From Anaeromyces robustus (Eukaryota > Neocallimastigomycota > Neocallimastigomycetes > Neocallimastigales > Neocallimastigaceae): DNA of 25,629 nt. The stretch is from positions 1 through 25,629 of the forward strand of contig MCFG01000591.1 in the NCBI GenBank assembly GCA_002104895.1. The letters are read 5' to 3'. Below the pieces are notes generated by a model. The model saw nothing but the letters and a program-made list of their open reading frames with translations. It was not told the DNA's origin and searched no databases. The position numbers and the translations under genes were made by a program. Of this stretch, positions 9,940-18,085 are shown in pieces (position 1 is the stretch's first letter; every line of letters starts with the position of its first letter).

Positions 9940-10627
9940 TGTTAAGTTTCCAACTGGATTATTTTCTAATTTAAATAAGTCTACTAGGTCGAATGACTAA
10001 TTATATAGTTTTTATAATTAAATAGTTTTTATAATTAAATAATATTTAAATAATAACTAAATTGTAATGCAAATAACACAATATTTATTTAATAATAATA
10101 ATAACACTTTTAATATTAACTTTTTAATAATAAATTTTATTTAAAAATAAGATATTGATAATATTAATATAACTATATAATTCAGGTGTTAATAACCTTA
10201 CAAAGAACATTAAATATAACTTAATGTTATGTTCTTTTATACTTTGTAAGTTTGATAATAATAATATAAAATATAATATAAAATATTAATACATTAATAC
10301 ATTAATTTAATGTGATACGTTAACGTATAATATAATTAATAATTTGTAATATAATAAGTTATTAATATCGATATTAAATAGTAATAAAATTAATATATTA
10401 TTCAATATAATTGAATATATATAAATAATATATATATTAAAATATATTATTAGATTATTTAAATAATCTTATATATTATAATATTTAAAATAAAATATTA
10501 TAATAATAATTATTATATATAATTATTATAAAAAATTATTAATAATTATTATAGTAAATAATAATATTATATATCAAAGTAATTGAAATTATAAATTCTA
10601 ATTTCAATTTCAGTTGATGTCTTGACA
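9940..10627. repeat. Solo LTR, palindrome-rich family, copy 1
   Basis: The repeat starts TGTTAAG and ends CTTGACA, near-inverse ends, and is flanked by a perfect duplication TTAAA (9935-9939 and 10628-10632). It is highly similar throughout to 23635-24311. Internal coding is absent, so it is a solo LTR left by recombination or a small non-coding element. TG...CA ends fit either strand, so orientation is unknown. Confidence 0.85.
10197..10609. repeat. Chain of perfect palindromes inside the solo LTR
   Basis: In order: CTTACAAAG with CTTTGTAAG (10197-10250, enclosing AACATTAA and TTAATGTT); ATACGTTAACGTAT (10315-10328); TTAATATCGATATTAA (10362-10377); TATTCAAT with ATTGAATA (10399-10417); AGATTATTTAAATAATCT (10452-10469); and an 11-bp stem AATTGAAATTA with TAATTTCAATT (10581-10609). 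Most are kept intact in the second copy. Confidence 0.8.
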
Positions 10628-10632
10628 TTAAA

Positions 10633-11110
10633 CCTTTTATCCCATATAAACTAACATTTAATAAAACTTCTTTATAATATTATTAATATCTTAAAACATA
10701 ATAATTTTATCTATATTAAAAATTATTTTTATATTATCAATATTTTATTAATATCTTAAAATAAATTATAAATATTTTATTAATATCAAATAAATTTTAT
10801 TAATACTTTATAATTAATATTCTTATAATAAATTTTATCAATATTCTTATAATAAATAAATATTATTAATATTTTATATTAAATAAATCCTATTAATATC
10901 TTATAATAAATTCTATATCTTTATTAATATTTTAAATAAATCTTATTAATATTTTATAATAAACTTTATATATAATAAATAATATTTTAAATAATATTTT
11001 ATTAATATCTTACAATAATTATTTTATCAATATCAAATATTTTATAACACTTTATTAATACATTTTATTTATATTCTCATAACAATAATTATTAATATTT
11101 CTAATTCTAA
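10633..11110. repeat. Field of degenerate TTATTAATATC motifs
   Basis: TTATTAATATC or close variants (ATCAATATT, TTATTAATATT) recur every 20-40 bases. The same motif fills the sequence after the last stop codon in elements B (14545-14720) and C (19960-20135), so this may be the 3' untranslated part of a lost element. Confidence 0.55.
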
Positions 11111-12056
11111 CCTTTAATAAATTTAATACTTCAATATAATTATAATAATAAATATTTATAATAATAAATATATAAATAATTATAATTAAATAATACTATC
11201 CACTCTTTTCCCTTTTTCCCTTATCCTTTCCCTCCAACTTAAAAACCCTGGACAAATACAGAAAATAAATATTCTGTATATTATTAAAATAAAATAAAAT
11301 AAATAAAATAATAAAAATTAATTATAAAATAAATGAATTATTTATAAAATGTATAATACAGAAGTTAAATGTATTTCTGTATAAAAGTATAATATTTATT
11401 TTTAATTTTTATTTAAAACACTAAATAGATTAATAAAATATTTAATAATTAGAATAGAAAATATTAATAAATAATAATAACAATAATAATTAATATTAAA
11501 ATAAATCTTAGAAAATAATGTTTAGAATAGAGAATTATATTATAAAATAAATAATAATAATTAGATTAATTAAATAAATAATAATAATAATAATAGTCGA
11601 AAGACTATAATAATAAAATTCATGTATTATAAAAGGAGGATAATTTTTCTTTCTTTTATAAAACGATCAATAATTTTGTATTTAAAAATAAGAATAATAA
11701 ATAAAAGAATAGTTAAAACGAAAGATTATTTTATTTTTAATTTTATTGATTCATTAGTAATAATTATTTAGTATAAGTTAATTATATTTATTGTTTATGA
11801 ATATACATGTTTTCTGCATCAGAGATGTTATAAAACAAAATGAAAAATAGAAAATTAAATAAATTAGAGAATTAATGTAATTCATAAAATTAAATTAATA
11901 TTTCTATTTTAGTTATTAATTAAAATTTTCTAAATAGGTTAAATTAAAATTTAGTTTAGTATAAAAAGAAAAATTATTAAAAATAAATTTAAGAAAAAAA
12001 AAGTGATCAAATTGATCATTGAGATTTAAAATTAAAATTGAAATGAGATTTCAATT
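11111..12056. other. AT-rich noncoding stretch, no gene seen
   Basis: It contains a pyrimidine-rich patch (about 11205-11235), repeated TTCTGTATA-like strings (11270-11390), a 6-bp hairpin closed by a GAAA tetraloop (ATAGTC, GAAA, GACTAT; about 11594-11609) and a TATA-like box (TATAAAAGGAGGA, 11630). No coding sequence could be supported. Confidence 0.5.
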
Positions 12057-12214
12057 TGTAACCAAAATGTATAAAAATAATAATTAAATAAAAAATTAAA
12101 AACATCTTAACAAATAATAACTATATTTAACCTTTCTTACTTTTAAAGAATATTAAAAATTTACAAAAATTTTCAAATATTCACTAACACCTATAACATG
12201 AGAGATTCGTTACA
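12057..12214 (+). repeat. Element B 5' LTR remnant (start uncertain)
   Basis: The stretch begins TGTAAC and ends GTTACA. Its last 11 bases are the inverse of the first 11 of the 3' LTR at 14927. At 158 bp it is much shorter than the 3' LTR and I see no good match to it, so only the right end is well supported. Confidence 0.4.
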
Positions 12215-13129
12215 ATATCATTATTTTCTCCCCTGATTACAAATCTCATATTCTCCATGTCACTACCGTTTTAAAACTACTTAGATCCGCAGGACTATAT
12301 GCTAAGTTTGAGAAATGTGAAATTTTTGTTCCCTATATTGATTTTTTAGGACACAGAATTTCAGCCGAAGGTATTCATATGGATCCTAACAAAATCTCCT
12401 CAATTCTCAATTGGCCGATTCCTTCAAACGTCAAAGAAGTCCAATCCTTTATTGGTCTAGCTAATTATTACCGTCGTTTTATCCCTAACTTTGCTAAAAT
12501 TGCTCATCCTCTTCACAAACTTCTTATGAAAAATTCAAAATTCTTAGTTTTCCAAAACTCAAACAGCTTTCGAAACCCTCAAATCTAAATTCGTCTCTGC
12601 TCCTGTTTTAACTTTTCCTAATCGTGACCTTCCTTTTCAAGTTGAAACTGACTCCAGCAATTATGCCATTGGTGCTATCCTTTCTCAAATATCTCCTAAT
12701 GATAATATGGTTCATCCTGTTGCTTTCTTTTCTCGTTCACTAACTGGACCCGAACGCAACTACCCTATCTACGACAAAGAACTTCTAGCCATAGTCGCTG
12801 CTCTTGAAACCTGGCGTCATCTATTAAAAGGTGCTTCTACTTCTTTCAAGATATTTTCCGATCACCGTAATCTACTTTATCAAAAGAAGCCCGAAAAAAT
12901 GACCCAACATCTTGTTCGATGGGCTCTTTTTCTTTCCGAATTTATCTTTGTTATTGTCTATCGCTCTGGTTCATCAAATGGAAAACCTGATGCTCTGTCT
13001 CGACGTCCAGATTATTTCACTAATTCTGACTCTTTCTCAACTATCCCTTTTAATGTTTTGCGCCCTGAAAACTTTTGTGCTATTGTCTCGTCTATCTCTT
13101 CTATTAATGACTCCTTTCTCTCTGAATAA
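12215..13129 (+). pseudogene. pol: Element B pol fragment: RT C-terminus and RNase H
   Basis: Reading begins abruptly at IIIFS, the residues that follow the YxDD site of reverse transcriptase, so the polymerase core is missing. Next come the RT connection (FLGHRIS, about 12345; GLANYYRRFI, about 12460) and a frameshift near 12545-12560. RNase H follows with ETDSSNYAIG, then YDKELLAIV, then FSDHRNL and PDALSR (about 12985). An in-frame TAA at 13127-13129 separates this from the integrase, which continues in the same frame. With no RT active site, a frameshift and a stop, it cannot make a working polymerase. Codons are strikingly rich in T and C on the coding strand. It belongs to the chromovirus branch because the same frame ends in a chromodomain. 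Confidence 0.88.
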
Positions 13130-14530
13130 AAAAATGACGAATTCTATAATAAGATTTGCAACTATCTTGAGAACAAAAAACCTCCAATTCCTCATTCTCA
13201 AATCGAAAAATTTTCTCTTAATAATAGCTTCTTACTCTTCAACAGTAAAATTTATGTTCCTCTTAACTGTCGTATTACTATCCTTAAAATTTGCCACGAT
13301 TCTCCATCTTCCGGTCACTTTGACATTAAGAAAACCATTTCCCTTATTTCTCGTGACTTTTGGTGGCCTTCACTTACTTCTGATGTCTCTGATTATATCC
13401 GTTCTTGCGAAACTTGTTCTCGTTCAAAGTCTTCTCGTCATAAACCTTACGGTTTTCTTCAACCTCTCGAAATTGCTGATCATCCATGGTCTTCTATATC
13501 TATGGACTTTATCACTGATCTTCCCTCTTCCTTTGGTTTCACTTGCATTCTTGTTGTCATCGATATATTAACTAAAATGGGTCACTTTATTGCTTTCGAA
13601 AGTATTCCTTCTTCTGAAGATACAGCCTCTGCTTTTATTGACAATATTTTTTGTCTCCATGGGTTACCTGAAGAAATTATTTCTGATCGTGGTACCCATT
13701 TTACCTCTAAATTTTGGAACGCTATTTGCGAATCTCTTGGTGTCTCTCTTAAGTTTTCTTCACCTTTCCACCACCAGTCAAATGGTCAGACGGAGAGGGT
13801 GAACTCTGTTGTAGAACAATACTTAAGATGTTTTTCAAACTTCAAAGGAACTGACTGGAAAAAATTTTTAAAACTAGCCGAATTCAGTTATAACAACGCA
13901 ATCCAAGAATCAGCAAAACAATCACCTTTCTTCTTGAATTACGGCTTCCATCCAAAACACTCCCCTGCTATTCCCAACCAAATTAATGTTCCCAGAGCTG
14001 AAGAATTTACAAGAAATTTTAACAAACTATTGAACGACTTAAAAGACAACCTCAAATAAGCTATCGACACTCAAAAGAAGTACGCCGATAAGTATAGAAG
14101 CAAGACACCAGAATTCAAAGTTAATGACAAAGTGTGGCTTGATAGTTCATTAGTTCTACACAAAGGCAATAAGAAATTAAAACCAAGAAAGCTCGGTCCG
14201 TACAAGGTAATACAAAAGATTTCTGACCTCTCATACAAATTAGAGTTACCACCATCTATGAGAATACACCCAGTTGTCCATGTCTCAAGTCTGGAACCCT
14301 ACTTTGAAGATAACTTTGGTAGAAATCAACCACCTCCACCGCCGATAACAGTAAACGATCAAGAAGAGTATGAAGTCGAAGAAATCTTAGACGAAAGAAA
14401 GTATTATAAAAAGACTCAATACCTTGTTAAATGGAAAGGCTATCCTCTTTCAGAAGCCTCCTGGGAACCGGAATCAAACTTGAACTGTTCTGAACTACTT
14501 AAAGCTTTTAAAGCGAAAAATAAAAAATAA
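13130..14530 (+). pseudogene. pol: Element B pol fragment: integrase with C-terminal chromodomain
   Basis: This continues the RNase H frame. The zinc domain shows HDSPSSGH and CETC (about 13295-13420). The catalytic core has Asp at 13505 (MDFITDLP), Asp at 13685 (SDRGTHF) and Glu at 13793 (GQTERV), with 35 residues between the last two. A TAA at 14057-14059 interrupts the frame. The C-terminus has KLGPYKVI (GPY/F module, about 14195) and a chromodomain (EVEEILDERKYY, YLVKWKGYP, SWEPESNL; about 14370-14490). Chromodomains in these integrases bind modified histones and steer insertion into heterochromatin, a known property of the family. Codon choice changes from T/C-rich to A-rich near 13795. 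With two internal stops it is a pseudogene unless readthrough occurs. Confidence 0.9.
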
Positions 14531-14890
14531 ATCACAAAAATATTCTTTACTTTATCAATATTAATTTTATTATTACTACTTTATTAATATCAACTTTATT
14601 TTAATTATATCAATATTTTATTAATATTAAAAAAATTATATCAATATATTTTATTCTTATCAATATTTTATTAATATTAAATTTATATTTTATTTTTATC
14701 AATATATTTTATTAATATCAAAATTAAAATAATAATAAATAAATAAATTTTATCTTGTATTTTATATAGTTAATTTTATTAATGTAATTAAAAATAATAA
14801 TTCATGTAATTTTTTAAATGTAATGATTAAATGAAAAACTTCACTCTTAGAATAGTTTACAATTTTTTTTACAAATCTTAGTTTAATTCT
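14531..14890 (+). other. Element B 3' untranslated region with TTATTAATATC motifs
   Basis: Noncoding A/T DNA between the pol stop and the pre-LTR block. ATCAATATTTTATTAATAT-type strings recur from 14545 to 14720. Confidence 0.6.
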
Positions 14891-14926
14891 AGATTCGTCT
14901 GGTATCCGAATCCTGGAGGAAGACCA
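14891..14926 (+). other. Element B pre-LTR hairpin and polypurine tract
   Basis: GATTCG (14892-14897) and CGAATC (14907-14912) can pair around a 9-nt loop. GGAGGAAGA (about 14915-14923) is the likely polypurine tract, then CCA and the LTR start. A 25-bp block here is identical in element C. Confidence 0.7.
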
Positions 14927-15345
14927 TGTAACGAATCGTAAAAATGAGTAACCTGTCTTAGTGGTTAGTAACTAAGACTATGGTTCGAACTTCTCGAGTT
15001 AGAAACCTCTCAATTTCAAAAATTCATATTTTTATTATTTTTATTTTAGCCATAAATTTTACCAAGCAAAATTATTCTGATTGGTTAAATTTTGGTCATT
15101 AAAAATTTTTTAAAAAGTTTTTCAAAATTTTTCTATATATACGAGTGAATTTTTCTCTAAAAAATTTTAATAATTCGAGTTTTTATTAATAAAATAAATT
15201 ATTATTTTAACACTAACTTATTAAGTTAACTCATGTATTTTTAATAATAAATTTATAATTAATAAATAGTTCAAAAATTTATTTTATTTTTTATAAGGGT
15301 TAAGGGTTTATTTTAAATTTATTGTTAAAGACATTTATCTTTACA
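14927..15345 (+). repeat. Element B 3' LTR (right end tentative)
   Basis: It starts TGTAACGAATC like element C's LTR. It carries a hairpin GTCTTAG with CTAAGAC (14955-14978) and a TATA-like motif TATATATACGAGTGAA (15134). The right end is placed at TTTACA (15345) because minus-strand integrase of element D begins immediately after. The end differs from the expected GATTCGTTACA, so truncation or decay is possible. Confidence 0.65.
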
Positions 15346-15749
15346 GTCGTTTTTTCATCTGGCAGGTAGTACAAGAGGAAATGACCTTTTTTATATCAAT
15401 GGTCATTCCTTTCCAATAGCACGTCTTCTTCAGTCTAGAATAGGTCTTTTCAAAACCTTCATGACCTATTTGATGGGCCTTCCATATCAGCTTTACCTTC
15501 TTTATCAATGATTCTTCTGTAATTATCCTTGTCTTTAAAATACCTTATTCCTTCTATTTCAACTATTTTGTCATTTAAAAATTTTTCCATAATTTCAGTT
15601 AAGGTATTTTGTTCTTCGGTAGCTTCTAAATTTTCGTTTAAGTTATTGCTTGCATTATCTTGGTTTCCTGAATTTCTTTGGACTTCTTTGAAGATTGCAT
15701 TTACATGGAATTTTTTCGTTTTATTCAGCTTCTCTGAAGTTTCTTCTAT
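15346..15749 (-). pseudogene. pol: Element D pol fragment: linker end and integrase zinc domain
   Basis: An open frame runs on the minus strand from the insertion point at 15749 down to 15459. It contains EETSEKLNKTKKFH and later RYFKDKDNYRRIIDKEGK, the type of segment that precedes the integrase. After a frameshift near 15480, HQIGHEGFEKTYSR, YWKG and CTTCQ follow, giving the HX3H and CX2C zinc domain down to about 15360. Coding ends at 15346, where element B's LTR begins. The catalytic core is not found on the other side of B. The upstream part of the same frame lies beyond element C, at 20960-21345, and the reading frame matches across the TCTAT duplication. Confidence 0.8.
15745..15749. 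repeat. Target duplication TCTAT, left copy
   Basis: Identical to 20960-20964. The five bases flank element C exactly at its TGTAACG and CGTTACA ends. Confidence 0.92.
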
Positions 15750-15784
15750 TGTAACGAATCCCTCAATTAGTAAAATAGTAACCA

Positions 15785-15839
15785 TGGTCTAGTGGTTAGT
15801 AACTATGACCATCTGGGCGAACACTCTGGGTTCGACTCA
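15785..15839 (+). promoter_or_regulatory. tRNA-like A box and B box in the LTR
   Basis: TGGTCTAGTGG (15785-15795) fits the Pol III A-box consensus. GGTTCGACTC (from 15829) fits the B box. They start 44 bases apart, as in a tRNA gene. The would-be acceptor stem does not pair, so this is not a working tRNA. The second copy is at 20277-20331. Confidence 0.6.
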
Positions 15840-16103
15840 CACCTTGTTCCAAATTTTATAAAAATTTTATTTTAAATTTATTTATTATAAATTTCTGTAT
15901 TTTATTCTGTATTTGTTTCTGTATTTTATTTCTGTATTTCTTTATAGAATTACATGGAATAAAATTAGAAACTTTAAGAAAAAATTATATAATATTTCTT
16001 TATTTTTCTATGAGATTCATTTTATAACAAAATATCTTAGTTTCTAGCAATTTTTATTATTTTTTATGAACTTTTATTTTTAAAACTATTTTTCCGCAAA
16101 AAG

Positions 16104-16111
16104 TATAAATA
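16104..16111 (+). promoter_or_regulatory. TATA box of element C 5' LTR
   Basis: TATAAATA followed by GGTGTAAAAT. Transcription should start some 30-40 bases downstream, close to the self-primer segment at 16145. The 3' LTR has the same box at 20597. Confidence 0.6.
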
Positions 16112-16144
16112 GGTGTAAAATCTTTAGTTAAAATATTTTTCTTT

Positions 16145-16155
16145 GTGCTTTTATT
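16145..16155 (+). other. Self-primer segment near the expected RNA 5' end
   Basis: GTGCTTTTATT is the exact complement of AATAAAAGCAC at 16466-16476, which sits at the LTR/leader junction. In Tf1 and sushi relatives the first bases of the RNA fold back on such a site to prime reverse transcription. Confidence 0.7.
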
Positions 16156-16465
16156 CTTTTAATAACTTTTATATATATTAGTAATAATTAATTCATAAGT
16201 AGTTCGAAATACTACAAAGATTAGTTATTATTAATTTTTAATAATTAATAAAACTAAATTCTAATAAAACATATTTTAAATAAAAATAAAATAAAACTTA
16301 AAACTAAATCTTACTAATATATATATCTCGACACCGACCTTTCAGGTTAACAAAGGAAAGGTGTTCTGATATTGCAATAAGTATCTTTTATTTTAAATTT
16401 TATTTTGTTTGTGTTTACTTCAGATTTTGGTGTCAATTGTAATATTGGAACTACCGATCCGTTAC

Positions 16466-16476
16466 AATAAAAGCAC
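16466..16476 (+). other. Element C primer-binding site (self-priming type)
   Basis: ATAAAAGCAC lies directly against the LTR with no spacer and does not begin with TGG, so it does not fit a tRNA 3' end. It pairs over 10-11 bases with 16145-16155. Confidence 0.7.
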
Positions 16477-17285
16477 CCAACAAAAGAAACACCGCCTGGA
16501 ACCTTAGTGTCGAAAATTTTTGAATCTGCTACCAATTTTTAGTTTCTACCTTTTATTGGATTCTACCGCCTTTTAGAACTACCTTTGGATACTACTTCTT
16601 TTAGTCTAATCTTAGAATACTACTTTTTCCTAGTTTCTGGATACTACCTTTTCTAGCAATAATCTTTTAGTCTTAGCTTTTGGATATTTCTACCTTAGTC
16701 TCTGATTCCTAGTTATCTACCTTGAATAATTCCTAATTTTTAGTCTTGTCTTAGTCTTGTCTACTTCTTGTTTACCCTTTGTCTACTTTTCTTAAATAAT
16801 TCTAGTATCCACCCAGTCAAGTATCCTTCGTGAATATAAATTTTCCTTGTGAAGTAAAAAAATAAAGCACCCAGATTCCACCCGTCCTTAGTTTAACCAA
16901 GTTCTTAGAACTACCGCCTAGTTTCTCTCCTTAGTCTTAGCTACTCTACCTTGGATTACCTTTGAATTACTTAGAAACCTTAGTTATAGGAAATTTTGTA
17001 CCACCCTAAAATAGTTAAAAAATTTTCCTTGTGTAACATTTTGAAAAATTTTCCTTGTACTACCCAAAGATAAAAATAGTGTACCCCATAGCATTTGAAA
17101 AAGATTTTGTACTACCTTGCCAGTAATATTTTCGGAAAATTAATAAAATTAAATTAAAAAAATTAAATAAATTAAATTAAGTGAATGAATATTAATAAAT
17201 TAAATAAATTATTATAAAAAATTAAGTGAATGAATAAATTATAGAATAGATAAATTAAATTATTTTTCAAAAAATTTTTTCTAGT

Positions 17286-17286
<1 letters not shown>
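16477..17286 (+). other. Element C leader, pyrimidine-rich part
   Basis: No coding frame. From about 16520 to 17130 the plus strand is rich in T and C, with CTACC at least eleven times and many TTAGTCT strings. AATAAAGCACCCA (16861-16873) repeats the primer-binding site region with one A missing. The end of the stretch is A/T-rich with GTGAATGAAT repeats. Confidence 0.65.
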
Positions 17287-17326
<40 letters not shown>

Positions 17327-17339
17327 ATTTTTGTTATAT

Positions 17340-17373
<34 letters not shown>
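17287..17373 (+). repeat. Two internal poly(A) tracts, A38 and A29
   Basis: A runs at 17287-17324 and 17345-17373 are separated by 20 bases. Lengths may be affected by sequencing. Either could be a trace of a retroposed poly(A) tail or a leader element. Confidence 0.8.
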
Positions 17374-17378
<5 letters not shown>

Positions 17379-18085
17379 TAAATTTAATAAAATTTTTAAT
17401 AAGGAGAATCATTCTGAGGATCCTTATTTTTATACTGTCTTTTTTCTTTTTATAATTAAATTTCGAGTTTCACATTGGCCCTCGCTGATAGGCTCAGACG
17501 TAAGTCCTACATTCAGCTCGAGTAAGTTGATAAACTGAAAGAACAGCAGTGTGAAATAGAAAAAATTATTAAAAGAAAAAACATCTTTGTAAACTTCTGT
17601 GTAATCAAATATTTATTTAATTTTTAAGGTAAATTATTTGTAAAATATACTAGGAGCGTTTAGAGCTCATATACAGAGTGTTTGGCGTAAGTAACTAGTT
17701 TCTAGTAGGTTAAGAAACTATAGTCAATTAGTTACTTAGGTATTGATAAAAGTGGGTAGTGTGAAAAGCACGCTTTCTTGGGGGAAGGAATTGTTGTGTG
17801 ATAAAAAGCACTGCAATATCGGACGTTCAAGTTCAATACCTTCGTAAGCTCTGGCAAATAAGGAACTTCAGTCACCGAAGGCTGGAGGTTGGTCGTGAAG
17901 GTGAAGCGACTTTAATTATATAGTTTTAATATTTATTTCGAGGTCTAGTATATACCTCTAGTTAGTAGCTTTTGCCGGTTTATTTTTGAGTTGTAAGGCA
18001 TAAAAAGCGAAATTAAAATTTAAATTTACCTTAATAAACAATTTGAATTCCTAGTCGAGACTAATAATAAATTAATCAAATAAAA
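17374..18085 (+). other. Element C leader, structured GC-richer part
   Basis: No coding frame up to the gag ATG. Supported stems: an 11-bp stem with two G-T pairs (17467-17477 with 17547-17557) closing a 69-nt domain; a 10-bp stem (17688-17697 with 17729-17738) enclosing a 6-bp stem (17698-17703 with 17713-17718); and CCTTCG with CGAAGG around 17840-17882. The region is a candidate packaging or dimerisation signal, by analogy with other retroelement leaders. Confidence 0.55.

Larger units (their letters stand above)
12057..15345 (+). mobile_element. Element B: chromodomain Ty3/gypsy element, 5' half deleted
   Basis: What remains is a possible LTR remnant ending GATTCGTTACA (12204-12214), pol from just after the RT active site to a C-terminal chromodomain, a 3' untranslated region, and a 3' LTR starting TGTAACGAATC at 14927. 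GATTCGTTACA is the exact inverse of that start. The leader, gag, protease and most of RT are missing. The right end joins the integrase of element D. Confidence 0.8.
15750..16466 (+). repeat. Element C 5' LTR
   Basis: 717 bp, beginning TGTAACG and ending CGTTACA, perfect 7-bp inverted ends. It contains tRNA-like A and B boxes near its start, a TATA box at 16104 and the self-primer segment at 16145. Confidence 0.95.

Noticed and set aside
6240-11110. CRISPR-like or true tandem array from the regular ATTAATATC strings
   Set aside because: Spacing is irregular, units are degenerate and the setting is eukaryotic retrotransposon DNA.
12912-13571. Long plus-strand frame of 219 codons overlapping element B pol
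   Set aside because: It is out of frame with the RNase H and integrase motifs and is Leu/Phe-rich from the T-rich sequence; a shadow.
16347-16535. Minus-strand frame across the LTR/leader junction of element C
   Set aside because: It spans the LTR end and primer site, shows no motif, and the element is transcribed on the other strand.
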